Below the pieces are notes generated by a model that was given only the letters and a program-made list of their open reading frames with translations, was not told the DNA's origin and ran no database searches. Below, one piece after another: positions 33,422 to 44,646 of a DNA stretch of 64,000 nucleotides. Every line of letters begins with the position of its first letter. The first letter of the stretch is position 1. The position numbers and the translations under genes are program-made. Origin of the DNA: Temnopleurus reevesii (Eukaryota; Echinodermata; Echinoidea; Temnopleuroida; Temnopleuridae); the NCBI GenBank assembly GCA_036244855.1, contig BQKZ01000507.1:25984-89983 (forward strand). The letters are read 5' to 3'.

Positions 33422-35280
33422 ACACCTCGCCAATGATAAGTGAACAAATATGAGAGTTCTCGCCTTTGCGTTGCTTTTTGCTTGGGGCAATAATTAATCT
33501 GCTTGGCAGGTACAATATTGACCTTTCGCTTAACTAAACATTAGGGACGGAGATGGGAATCTCAAGAGCTTTATGTAAGCATATGATTCACACGTTGAAC
33601 TAAATAGCATAGGGAATATGTTGTCAACGTGTTTCATTTATACTATCTTGGGTTCATGGAGATGGGCAATGATATAGCATTCCATATAAAAATTCTCATT
33701 TTTTAATTGTTGTAATGTAGAGAACTGATTACCATCACATCTAAAACAAAATAATTTTTTATTTTGTTCAAAATATGACATTCCTTATACATTATGCCTC
33801 CACCCTGGTCTAAATATGGTATTTCTTTGCTTCATACATTTTCTCAAAGCTAGTTTTCTGCTTTTATTCATAAGCACTATAAGGTAGTTAACAAATTCTA
33901 ACTCCCCCATCATACTTATCCAGCGTTACTCCGGCGTTTAGCCAGTGAACAATTGGTATTGCCCAGTTTGATAAGGCTCTCAGACTGTTTGCCTGTTATT
34001 TTTTAGTGTCTATTACAACTAGAAAAGAACATCCAGTGTTTTTTTTAATACCCGTCTTTTCACTGCATAAGTATGAATAGAGGTATAAAGGAAAATGCTG
34101 GAATGAAATCTTTCTCCGCAGCTAATTGCATCTCTCCAAGTTGGTAGTAGAGGTTCTGAAGCTATAATGTTGAGTACACAAAGTCTGATTTCAACATGAG
34201 ATGGCGCTCTTCCCAATTCCAGTTTTGCCAGGATAACTTCATCATTCAAAACCCTGGCAAAAATCATACCGGCTGATATGATGTGATATCAAGTCATTTG
34301 TCTGACAGATTTTTATCATCAAATCATAGAAGACATGGATCAAATTACTTATTCTTATTTTCTCATCACTCAAGAACAATACAAATTGATGTAAAATCAC
34401 TACTTTTCAGTGAAATGACATACATTTAGCACCATAAAACGGGGCAACCAAGGATTCTGGGGTGAAGAGGGACATAACTCACACAGTCTATCAAGATCTA
34501 CTCTTATCATAATTATTTACTGTCACTTTTATTCATTTTAATACATATTGTAAGATTTATCCTATAACACGGTCAACAGCATGATCCATCTCATCAAAAG
34601 GAACCTTTAATACATGTAGTCTAAGTTTAGTCCCTGTTCCATCCCTTTTTATAGTCCATTGAAGCACAATGAGATTCTATAACAGGAAAATAAAATTCAC
34701 AACAAAAGATAAGGCATGCTTTGGAGTTTGGTTTTGAACAATTGTATACCACAGAAGATGTACATTCAGACAAATATATAAAAAGACATATTTAATTTTT
34801 GTAAAACATACACACCAAACCACAATGAATCCCAAAAGGAAAGTATTTAATTCTTTGAAAACGTAAAACACAAAATAAAATAAGAACTATGAAAACAAGA
34901 TATGAAATAAAAATCTATATAGCGCCATCACTATGATTTCAAGCAACAAATACAGTGTAAAGCAGAAAAATTAATAAAATTAAACTTCAATCTAATTTTT
35001 CTACAAGCTGTTCCATACTTTCTTGTAGATTTTTAACTTAATGTGCATAACAGTATAACTCACACATGCCTAAACAATAATACAAAGAAAGCATAATGGG
35101 GTTTTTTTTTAAGGGGAAGCATATACACAACGCTCAACACAAAGATTTATCAATTTCACATTTTCTATTTGAAATCATAAACAAGAAAACTATTGTCTAG
35201 TGAAGATGATGATTGATGAGCTGATGATGATATCAATATGATTTCAGGGAGGGGTGTATGACCTTCAAGTTCAATGTATT
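33422..35280. other. Non-coding DNA, nothing recognised
   Basis: The open frames at 34019-34267 and 34677-34871 have no support. (ATGATG)-like words near 35205-35240 are the only simple repeat. Confidence 0.6.
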
Positions 35281-35443
35281 ACAATCAGACCTGACTATAA
35301 AGACCACCCAAGGGAGAAGGAAAAGATTTTTTTAACAGCAGGTGGTCTCTATAGACAGGTTCATTTACATGTGAATTGCGCTCTAAGGAGTCAAGAAAGG
35401 TAGTCTTTCTATACAGGTGGTCATTAAAGTAGGTCTGACTGTA
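35281..35443. mobile_element. MITE with ACARTCAGACCTG ends
   Basis: The left end ACAATCAGACCTGACTATAA and the reversed right end ACAGTCAGACCTACTTTAAT, then GACCAC on both, are terminal inverted repeats of about 26 bp. The body holds GGTCTCTATAGACAGGTTC, as in the pair at 22258-22560. Confidence 0.85.
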
Positions 35444-35695
35444 TGTGTAAAGTTCTCCATCACAACTTATACGTTGAAGACATTGTTTGCAGTAATTCAA
35501 GTAAGTTTAGACATCAAGCTCATAGACATTTGCAAAACCAACAAATAACCACATTTCATAGCACTACAAATGCACACACAAATGTTCCACCAATCACAAT
35601 CATGAACAAACGCTGACATCACAAATTTTTCAAAAGTCACGAGCTTTCAAAAGATACACATGCAATACACATATTCTATTCAAGCAATTCCTTAC

Positions 35696-35879
35696 CAGTG
35701 GAGTCTGGGCGGCTTTCTTTGAGGGCCCTCGGTGGCGGTGAGACGGAGACCGGAGGCGGGGGAGCAGATACCGCGTTGCCATGGTGACGCCGTGTCCCGT
35801 CCCTTTCACCTTCGCTGTCGCTGTCGATGACGATCACCGATTCGAGCTTCCTGCCAGCATTCGCCGTCCTACCCTCCTG
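35696..35879 (-). CDS. Internal exon with a SUMO-interacting motif, gene unidentified
   Basis: On the minus strand TTTTTCATTGTAG precedes 184 bases open in this frame (61 codons plus one base) that end at CCACTG|GTAAGG, a good donor, in phase 1. The exon is far richer in GC and CG than its flanks. The peptide begins QEGRTANAGRKLE and contains SVIVIDSDSEGE: four hydrophobic residues followed by acidic residues and phosphorylatable serines. That is the hallmark of a SUMO-interacting motif, as in PML or RNF4-type proteins. A basic patch (GTRRHHG) and a Pro-rich segment (APPPPVSVSPPPRALKE) follow. These suggest a disordered linker of a nuclear protein. The acceptor is of NAGNAG type (TAG|CAG), so one Gln could be included or skipped. 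No domain identifies the gene. Confidence 0.7.
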
Positions 35880-36139
35880 CTACAATGAAAAATAGGAGAA
35901 AGAAATAGTAAAATATTTTGAAATACACTTCACAAAAAAGTTATCATCCAGGGTACTGGTTCTAAACAATTTCATAGCATACAGTCTACAAGGATCCAGT
36001 GATCACTCCCGTTACAAGTATTAATGAGAGTTCCGACACTAATCTGTACTAATGAATGCTGTGCACGAGCATCAATAGTTTAGAACGATCTCTAAAATTT
36101 AACAAAAGATGGTGATGTCATTAGTACAATATTCTGTAA

Positions 36140-36262
36140 TACCAAAATCAATATGATGATGAAGATAACAACGATGATGTCAACATGATGATGAAGATAA
36201 CGACAATGATGTCAACATGATAATGATGATAATGACGATGATGATGATAATGATAAATGATA
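36140..36262. repeat. (GAT)n/(ATG)n-rich simple repeat
   Basis: Imperfect GATGAT/GATAAT/GATGTCAACAT units run over about 120 bp. The minus-strand His-rich frame here is a shadow. Confidence 0.9.
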
Positions 36263-36374
36263 TGGTTTGTACTGCATCTATCATATTTAGATAGACGTAC
36301 AGTGCTCGATACATGCAACATTACTATGTTATCAGGCAGAACATTGTCAGACAATGATACATTTCCAGGAATAT

Positions 36375-36428
36375 GATTTCTGCCACGAACCCATTCACTG
36401 CACCTGGGTTTGGTGCAGCAATAATATA
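36375..36428 (-). mobile_element. Short SINE body fragment
   Basis: ACCCATTCACTGCACCTGGG and GGTGCAGCA are the reverse complement of the CCAGGTGARGTGAATGGGT and TGCTGCAC body of the SINEs in this window. Confidence 0.65.
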
Positions 36429-36619
36429 TCATTTATGCTGAAATTTTGTGGTGGTTTTATTTTCAAGACTTTCACGTTCCTCACCTCATAAAAATCTCCA
36501 CTAAGTATAACGCACATTAAAATCCATACATGTACACACACTGTCAAAAGCGCAAAAATATGTGCACGCGAACATATTGGCTTATACATGAATATTTGGT
36601 TGAATAACATTCAAACATG

Positions 36620-36915
36620 GCTTAAAGGGGAATGTTTTCTAACCACCATCAAAGTCATACTTTAATCCCTAACTTCTTTCCTAGCTGACTTGAAGTCCAT
36701 TTTTCCTCACCGCAAACGGTGGTTATTTGAGTATCCCTTCACAATCTCCCCAGATTTGAATTAACTTAAAAGAATTCTATGAAACTGATACCGACGATCC
36801 ATTTGCTTTTCCTTGGGTGAGATGCTCGGCGGCGATAGGATATACTAGTCATGCTCTCCTCACGGTTCACATTTTCGCAACATTGCCCGCCGATGGCGAG
36901 AGATGATGTATTCTC
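36620..36915. promoter_or_regulatory. Unique block with Runx-like words, possible enhancer
   Basis: CTAACCACCATCAAAG near 36639 and CACCGCAAACGGTGGTT near 36707 resemble the Runx consensus RACCRCA, the latter as a partly palindromic pair. GC is raised to about 36915, just before a C run at 36926. Function is inference. Confidence 0.25.
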
Positions 36916-36929
36916 AATCACATCCCCCC

Positions 36930-38860
36930 CCCCCCTCGCCAATCATCCTTGAAGTGTCATGTTTCTTCCGCTGCTCAAGCTTATTTCATCTTGTTTTTTT
37001 TTCAATCGTACACTACTTAAAAAAAGTAACTGACCACCACATTTAATGTGTTTGGAAATTTCTACATAGGAATTGATATTACCGGATATACAGTGTATAT
37101 GCTCCAAATGCAAGTTTCTTACATTTTATCAAACGCACTGTAATCATTTGCACACATGAGTGATTTCAGTTGTTGCATGATGTCTCTCATCTCTACCAGA
37201 CATCCTCAAAGTAAGCCCATAGTTAAGTGAATCGAAACAATCAAAATTGCTCCCAACATTTTTTAGTTGTATTTTTAAGACTTATCGATCATACAACATG
37301 AATATTTTTAGTTTGGTAGCAGAAAGATACAAATGAAAGATTTGTTTTTATTTCATAAATTTGCTTATGTATCTATTACAAGATTTACTTCAGAGAAAGA
37401 TTCATTGTCCATAATGAAATGAAATTCATCAAAACAGATGAAAATTTCCTCATTAATCTAAGAAAATACTGTAAAACGGGTTGGAAAGGAAAACCAAAGT
37501 AACTATGGACAAAGCTTTTGAAAAGTTGATCATATTTGGTTTCCCTTCTTTACAGGTGGAAACGCAAATCAATCTCATGAAAAAAAGATCTTAACCATCT
37601 CAAATTTTTCCTCCTCAACTCTGAGTCCCCTCTCATCTTGTTTCACAGTCCATAGAGATTAACAGTGAGTCGGCACTTCTCTTTCTGTAACTATACTGTA
37701 AAATAATTTCCTGAAAGTACTATCCTCGCGTGTGTACAACTTTTGTTAGCAAATGATGAATTTAAGATGACCGTTAAAACATACAGCAATTGAACCCTAA
37801 TAATATTTAACGCTAAAAGGCTAATGGCTCGGCTCAAATTTCCAACAACTGACAAATTGCTCACGTTCCGTCATGAAAATTTGATTTTGTTTGCTTTCTT
37901 TAATGGATAAGGAGCGTCTCAAATCTGCTTGCTTTCTTATGATTGCGAAAAAGCGCAACTCGATCCACTACTTCGGGCCTGTCAAGCGCTAATTTCATCA
38001 GAGACGGACGAGACCCTACACGAGAAGTGGGTCACTCAACTCACGGAAACAAGCCGCATCATGAAAGAATAACGCTGCGCGCTATCGATCATTACGGAGC
38101 CCGGAGATTCAAATGTGCTCTGGTTTTGCAGACTTGGGTCGTTCTCTGGGGAATGGGGGGATAAGGAACGGTGTGATGCTTAGCGATTTCCCACCTATTG
38201 TCCCAGTTTCTTTCCCTCACCCGCTAACGTCCTACATCGGCTTAAGTAATCCATCACATTAGCAGTCTCCGTTCCAGGTAAAGTGTTAACATACATGAAT
38301 GTAGATAGCAATCCAGGGAAGTGTCGAGAAGCAATCACTGTGAGCAAAAGGGAACAAGGATTTTGGACAAAGTACACGATTTGATTCAAGCCTTCAAAAT
38401 ACCTAATAGCTTCATGAACACATTAGAGAGTCGATGGGTGTTAAATATTTCTCTGCATAAGAAGAAGGAAGGGATTTTCTTCAGTACGTATCAAGCTATC
38501 GTAAATGCTTGTATGAAGTTCTTTACTTTATCCCAAATCCTTTGTCCCTTCTGCTAACAGCAAATGGCTGTGCATCAAAAATAAGTAATATGACATCCAC
38601 GTATTATAGATAATAATTTTTGTCACTGGCATATCATTCATGACTGTAACAAAATGTTTTAAAAATTGTCCCTAGAATGCTAGATGCTGTTGACACAAAA
38701 TTGATCCAGCGGGGCTAGTCATAGTGTGCATCTGTAACCAAACTGTTTGAGACAGTCACACATGGACTTGAGATGGTTCCTGCACTGAGGGATCTTTTGG
38801 AAGGTGACGTAAAACAAAAGGTCAGTCACTCTTTCTCTCTTCTTCTCCTGGCATAAATAA
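36930..38860. other. Non-coding DNA with a GC-elevated block
   Basis: The region 37920-38240 is CG-rich and unique (contains GGCCTGTCAAGCGCTAATTTCA-like homeobox words) but shows no splice-bounded frame I trust. The rest is featureless. Confidence 0.45.
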
Positions 38861-39028
38861 AGTCAACTCTGCCGAAGTCAAACTTGTGTAAGTCAAAACA
38901 TTGCCCTAGTCACTAAGGTTTGGGAGCCAAATCCTATGAAATATGTGTTATTTAAGCCCTCTAAGTCAAATTTCTCAGAAGTCAAACAACTTTTGTTGTC
39001 CCAAGAGATTCGACTTCGGCAGAGTTGC
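38861..39028. mobile_element. MITE with GCAACTCTGCCGAAGTC ends
   Basis: The left end GTCAACTCTGCCGAAGTC and the reversed right end GGCAACTCTGCCGAAGTCGA are terminal inverted repeats of about 17 bp. The body has further AAGTCAAA words. It is non-coding. Confidence 0.88.
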
Positions 39029-39129
39029 CTGTATTCAAATTTGAATGATACAAGCCGCAAAACCCAATTTCCCGCTCTCTCTCTCTACCTTCACCTGGGA
39101 GTAAGACTAGCGCCTGACCCCATCCTCAC

Positions 39130-39278
39130 CCCGCTTCTCCAATTGTCTTGATGCGTCTCTTTGGAGAATCCTTCCATGATATCGGATCCACCGCGAGCAG
39201 GGTTCAGAGGAATTGAAACAAAATGGGGACAGTCATCGCCCTGGTAACAGCTTTGTTTTCTCTTCTTGCCCACTTTGA
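39130..39278 (-). CDS. Candidate internal exon, unknown product
   Basis: The minus-strand acceptor CACCTATCTCTTTACACAAG has a fair pyrimidine tract. The open frame begins KVGKKRKQSCYQGDDC, ends SKETHQDNWRSG and covers 49 codons. Two donors compete: GCGGG|GTGAGG (exon end 39130, phase 0) and CCCAG|GTGAAG (exon end 39095, phase 2). Only the first is phase-compatible with the exon at 35879-35696 as next exon on the same strand; the second would create an immediate stop there. A basic start (KKRK) could be part of a nuclear localisation signal. Composition is GC-raised and protein-like, but no domain is recognised. Confidence 0.33.
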
Positions 39279-39933
39279 CTTGTGTAAAGAGATAGGTGGG
39301 TAATGGAAGAGCGACAAAAAAAGAGATGCAAAAAAAAAACGAGGAAAACGAGGCAAATATTCAAAGGCTATCAAGGTGAACTTGAACTTGCATTTCATCA
39401 TCCAACATTGCGGTATAATTATCTTCTCGGAGAAATCGCCGGGTAGCTTCCTCCGTTGTATTCGTGACATCGCTCTTCATCATCCTCCTTGTCTCGCATC
39501 CCACCTAAACTTCCTCCCATCATCCATCCTCAAAATTTCCTCCGGTTTTTTGTTTCATCCTGCCTCCCTTTATTTCCATGTTCCATTCATGCATTCATGT
39601 AAGTAGGTCTTCCACTTTCTCTTCTTTTCTTCTACTTGCTTTTGTCTCATCTCTCCTCAACTCTCTCTTTCTCAAAAATGTTTGCTCCAACCTCCACTTC
39701 CTTACTGCCTCCCTCATCATTAGGCAAAGAAAGAATTGTTTGGATTCCCCCAACCAACCAACCCTCGCAAAATGTTGTGACCTGAACATTTTTTTCTGCT
39801 TTTCACTGAAATAAAAAAAATCACAGTAAAGTTAAAGGAAAACATGAAAATTATGACCTGAAAAGTCATTCAAATCATTCTGGGACTTTTCACTCCATTT
39901 TATGTCTTAGTTTTTACATGATATACATGATGT
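39279..39933. other. Non-coding DNA, C/T-rich in part
   Basis: The plus strand at 39480-39720 is C/T-rich and yields open frames on both strands without splice support. Confidence 0.55.
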
Positions 39934-40200
39934 TAAAGGAGGACTCCGGACCAAGATTTTCTTGCTCTGATTCAAAGCGCAAAAATCAGACAAACATATA
40001 TAAAAAAAAGTTTGAGCAAAAACGGACAACAAATGAAAAAGTTATGAATGTTTGAAAAATATATTAAAATTTTCAAAATAGTTATATTTTTGGCCAACTT
40101 GTAACTACAGGTCACGTGACATGACGTGTTGATGACGTAGGTTCGTCACTTCTCTAGAGTGAGTGTATTATCTCTTTGTATTTTAATGTTCTGTTTAAAT
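39934..40200. repeat. End of a dispersed element running into the gap
   Basis: TTAAAGGAGGACTCCGGACC, AAAAGTTTGAGCAAAAACGG and AAAAAGTTATGAATGTTTGA match the organisation of the elements at 5378 and 60260. The other end would lie in or beyond the gap at 40231-40645. Confidence 0.6.
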
Positions 40201-40230
40201 GCCATTGGGCGCAAAAGTAGTTCCTTTTCT

Positions 40231-40645
40231 NNNNNNNNNNNNNNNNNNNNNNNNNNNNNNNNNNNNNNNNNNNNNNNNNNNNNNNNNNNNNNNNNNNNNN
40301 NNNNNNNNNNNNNNNNNNNNNNNNNNNNNNNNNNNNNNNNNNNNNNNNNNNNNNNNNNNNNNNNNNNNNNNNNNNNNNNNNNNNNNNNNNNNNNNNNNNN
40401 NNNNNNNNNNNNNNNNNNNNNNNNNNNNNNNNNNNNNNNNNNNNNNNNNNNNNNNNNNNNNNNNNNNNNNNNNNNNNNNNNNNNNNNNNNNNNNNNNNNN
40501 NNNNNNNNNNNNNNNNNNNNNNNNNNNNNNNNNNNNNNNNNNNNNNNNNNNNNNNNNNNNNNNNNNNNNNNNNNNNNNNNNNNNNNNNNNNNNNNNNNNN
40601 NNNNNNNNNNNNNNNNNNNNNNNNNNNNNNNNNNNNNNNNNNNNN
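40231..40645. other. Assembly gap of 415 N
   Basis: The gap is bordered on the right by a G run and polypyrimidine DNA, a typical cause of assembly failure. Frames spanning it are artefacts. Confidence 0.99.
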
Positions 40646-41425
40646 GGGGGGGGGGGAAGGAAGGGGGTTCTTGCTCCCTCTCATCTCTCCTCCAGATTTT
40701 CCTATTCTAAAACTATAGATTTTTCACTGCACTCTGACTTAATACTCCCCTCTTTTCCACTCTTATCTGGAATAGATTCATCCAGCTCTGCTCTTTCTCT
40801 CCCTCTCTCTCGCTTACCCTTTCCCCTCCTTCTCCCCTCCTTCTCCCCTCCTTCTCCCCTTCTTCTCCCCTCCCTCTCTCTTATCCCCTCCTTTTCCCCA
40901 CACTCTCTCTTACCCCTTCGTCCCTCCTTCTCCCCTCCCTCTCTCTTCCCCTCCTCTCTCCTTCTCCCCTCCCTCTCTCTTCCCCTCCTCCCTCCTTCTC
41001 TCTTACTCCCTCCTTCTCTCTTACCCCCTCCTTCTCCACTCCCTCTCTCCCCCTTCTCCCCACCCTCTCTCTTACCCCTTCTTTCCTCCTTCTCCCCTCC
41101 CTCTCTCTTCCCCCTCCTCTCTCCCTCTCTCAAACCCCCTTCTTCTCCACTCCCTCTCTCCCCCTTCTCCCCTACCTCTCTCTTAGCCTCCCTCATCTCC
41201 TTTTCTCTTACCCCATCCCCAAATTCTCCCCTAACTTTCTCTTCCCCCACCCTTCTCACCCCTCTCTCTCCTGTCTTCTCTGTTCCACCACAGAAATTTT
41301 GTTTCCACTCTCCCCTTCCCTCTCCTCCTACTACAAATTCTCAATCCTCCATTACACCTTCACATCCGTCTCCTTTCTTACGTAGCTCCTCCTCGATCCC
41401 CTCTTACTCCCTCTGTCCGGAAACA
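40646..41425. repeat. G run and polypyrimidine minisatellite
   Basis: After about 11 G the strand is C/T-rich for about 700 bp, with recurring CTTCTCCCCTCCCTCTCTCTT-like units of 20-35 bp. Long frames on both strands (Pro/Ser/Leu or Gly/Glu/Arg) are low-complexity shadows. Confidence 0.92.
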
Positions 41426-42712
41426 TCATGAATTCAAATTCAAACTCGCTTTGACAGATTGTAATACTATATGATAAGATAAAATTACTCATGAAAAGGA
41501 AACAAATTATTAGAACAGTTTCTATCCATTTCCCAAAGTGATGTTCTTCATGAATCTTCAAAAGTTGATATATTTACATAGAACCGTATCATGATACACT
41601 AGCATTAAAGAAAAAAAGGAAAAACACAAAAGAAAAGCTGTAACACAAAACCCATCATTGCCCGTGAGAAAGGAAATGATCTTAACTATTCAATTCAGCG
41701 AGAAAAACGTGAGATGATTCGATCTGCTCGTCTAAGAAAAATCCTGCTCCTCTTATTTACATTTGAATGATTTCAAAACCAAGAAGACGGCAAAATTTGA
41801 AGAAAAAAAAAATATTCACTAGACAAATATGAAATGCTTGAGTTGAATTTCAAGTTTTATCTTTTCATGATATTCAATATCTCTATTCATACAGCCCTCA
41901 CCCTTCAAAAAGTGACAATATTTCACGCAGGCTCGTAATATTTCTACATCTTATTAAGGTTACCATCCATTATGCATGATACCACACGATGCTCCCTCAT
42001 GGCCGTATCTTTTTTTCTCATTTTCTTTTTTCATTTCAATTGCCCTCATGATCTCAATTCCGCGATACGTTCGGGTGGCACAATCCAACTTCATTCTCCG
42101 TATTATATCGAAACCTATATTGCGCCCTCTGGGAGAAGATGACCTAGAATAACCTTGCACAACGTCACAAAAATATCAAAAGAAATACAAAAAAAGTTGA
42201 AACACTTAGAAATGGGCCATGCTACAAGAGTGTGTAAGATCATCTAGTAGGTCAAAATTGGTGTTACATAATGTATCAAATCATTTCTTCACACCACCAG
42301 TGGGGGGAGGCTTATTTAATTTAACATAATTAATTCCTTTGTTTCACCCAAATATAAAACCAATCTGTTAAAAGAACAGTAAATAAGACATATAGAGGGC
42401 GCTCATGGCCATGCACATAATCACCAAAATTTTCTTTCTAAAGACAGATGCTGTTGCTTCATGATCATTCACTTGCGGATAATTCTAAATTCACTCGCCT
42501 GACAAACGAAGTTAAGAATATAAAAATATCAAATGTAAAATAAGGGTTCTACAGGATGCTTTCTAGTAAACATAGAGAATTAATTAAGGAACTACACATT
42601 CAAGCGAAAAGCCAACATTTTGTTGATTTTTCTGAATAAGGAAGAAAATGTCATATTTGGTGTACACAATAAACTGTGGGTTGTCTAACAGTATGTCACA
42701 GACTTCATTAAA
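41426..42712. other. Non-coding DNA, nothing recognised
   Basis: No convincing exon or repeat was found. The frame at 41960-42160 has no support. Confidence 0.6.
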
Positions 42713-42840
42713 GCCCCGGTCACATGGGACCCCGGAAACAACACGATTTACCCTGACTCTTTGTTAATTCACAGTTAACTGCCTCAGAACAACGAGTCGG
42801 GGTGAATCGTGTTGCTTCCGGGGTCCTATGTGACAGGGGC
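42713..42840. mobile_element. Fold-back MITE of 128 bp, GCCCCGGTCACAT family
   Basis: The left arm GCCCCGGTCACATGGGACCC, then CGGAAACAACACGAT, is mirrored on the right (ATCGTGTTGCTTCCGGGGTC, then TATGTGACAGGGGC). The arms are about 45 bp with small internal mismatches. Confidence 0.92.
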
Positions 42841-42919
42841 AAAAGATAGCACGGATCCCCATCAGCAGCAGGGATCATGATATCATTGAGACTTGGCAAA
42901 CTCGTGGCTTTTCAAATGA

Positions 42920-43880
42920 TCATCTTATTTTGTTCATCTAATTCTATTCGTCCACTGACAGCACAATAATTCCAGGGGTTGGTTCCCCTTTAATGTTGGC
43001 TTAACATTTTCTGTCTCCCAGCAAACTCTCTTATTATGACACACAGTAAATGACCACCTCTTTTCTCTCCAAAAGCGGGAAAAAAATGCGGCCAAATTAT
43101 TCTACAAGGTAGAATTTTGTTAATCTAATTTTTTATTCATCCAGTGACAGCACAATAATTCCAGGGGTTGGTTCCCCTTTAATGTTGATGAAATGTTTAA
43201 AAAATGTCTCCTTGCAAACTCTCTTTTGACACACAGTAAATGACAATTTCTTCTCTCTCAGAAAGCGGAGAAAAGAATGGTCGTCAAGTAGGCAATGCTT
43301 GATAACATTTGATTATTCTACAAGGTAGATTAGGTTCATTTAATTTTAATTCACCCACAGATTGCACAATAATTCCAGGGGTTGATTCCCCTTTCATGTC
43401 GGTTAAATGTATGAAAAAAAAAACAATCTCTTGCTTCCCAGCAAATTCTCTTTTAACACACAAAAAAAACTTTTTTTGTCTCCTAGCACACTCTCTTTTG
43501 ACACGCAGTTAATGACCATTTCTTCTCTCTCAGAAAGCGGAGGAAAAAAATGGAAGTCAAGCAGGCAATGATTGAAAAAATTTGATTATTCTACAAGGTA
43601 AATTAGGTTCATCTAATTTTAATTCACCCACTGATTGCACAATAATTCCAGGGGTTGATTCCCCTTTCATGTCGGTTAAATGTATGAAGAAGAAAACACA
43701 ATCTTTTGTTTCCCAGCAAACTCTCTTTTAACACACAAAAAAAAACCTTTTTTTATCTCTGAGCAAAGTCTCTTTTGACACGCAGTTAATGACCATTTCT
43801 TCTCTTTCAGAAAGCGGAGAAAAGAATGGTCGTCAAGCAGCCAATGATTGAAAACATTTGATTATTCTACAAGGTACGAG
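42920..43880. repeat. Four-copy tandem array, unit about 190-270 bp
   Basis: ACAATAATTCCAGGGGTTG starts at 42963, 43152, 43366 and 43639. Between these lie recurring ARCAAACTCTCTTTTGACAC, TTCTCTCTCAGAAAGCGG and GATTATTCTACAAGGTA words. Length variation comes from internal A runs and small duplications. The GGGTTGRTTCCCCTTT end links the unit to the terminal-inverted-repeat family at 5378-5939. Confidence 0.93.
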
Positions 43881-44180
43881 AAGGGGTTTTCCCTTTCTCT
43901 GCATGAATATTAAGCGAGCATATGAGATGGCTGTAAAGGCAATTAAAAAGGAAACTTGTATGGACTCAAGATGAGAAATGCTTGTAAAAATCAACAATTT
44001 GGAGGATTATTATGACTTTCATTTCTTCAATACATCAAAATACTAATCAAACTTGACAATTATTGTGGCTGCTATACCCTGGGAATGGAAGATTCTTTTG
44101 ATTATGGCGCCCTCTCAGTTAAAAATCAATAAACTTCTTGTAAATTTTGGTGAGCCCTTGGAAAATCGAGACATACATCT
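43881..44180. other. Non-coding DNA, nothing recognised
   Basis: There is no repeat or exon signal in this 300-bp spacer. Confidence 0.6.
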
Positions 44181-44646
44181 CAATAGATAGGTTTACTAAC
44201 AGTTGCATATTTTATGCCTTCTCTATACACAAATGTTATTGTTGGAAACCCTAAGCCTTTCTAAGGCTTTCCAGGGCTTGCCTAACATAGCAACAAGTAA
44301 TGTATTTAAAATGGATTACAAGTATTGCAGTTCAATAGGCGGGTTTACTAATAGATGCAAATTTTATGCATACCTCTAACACAAAGGTTGTTCTTGACAA
44401 CCCGAAAGCTTGCCCGAGGCTTGCCCGACATAGCAACAAGTAATGTATGCAAACTGGATTCCAAGTATTGTAGTATTATTGTTATCAACCGATCTATGGA
44501 ATACTGCGTAACTACGTTAACGCACATAAATTTTAATATATAAGTAAACCCGCCTATTGTTTCTATCCAGTGTAAGGAATACCACGTACATGTAACTACA
44601 TTCATTGGCAAGAACCACATTTCAAACTTTTGATAAACTGGCCTAT
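44181..44646. mobile_element. Older MITE copy interrupted by a younger relative
   Basis: The left end CAATAGATAGGTTTACTAAC starts at 44181 and the body runs to AAGTATTGCAGTT at 44332. After the inserted element the remaining body (GGAATACCACGTACATGTAA) continues and reaches a degraded right end, ATAAACTGGCCTATTC, at about 44646. The order of blocks matches the intact relative that splits it. Confidence 0.75.
44333..44559. mobile_element. Intact MITE with CAATAGGCGGGTTTACT ends
   Basis: The left end CAATAGGCGGGTTTACT and the right end AGTAAACCCGCCTATTG are perfect 17-bp inverted repeats. The 227-bp body contains GGCTTGCCCGACATAGCAAC, also found at 12580. It is non-coding. The minus-strand frame over 44348-44842 is a shadow. 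Confidence 0.93.

Noticed and set aside
40154..41431. Frames of 176 to 410 codons around the large gap
   Set aside because: They run through unknown bases and then C/T-rich minisatellite; the opposite strand is equally open.
42920..43880. CRISPR-like array of repeats
   Set aside because: Unit lengths vary, the spacers are also repeated, and the context is eukaryotic; it is a tandem DNA repeat.
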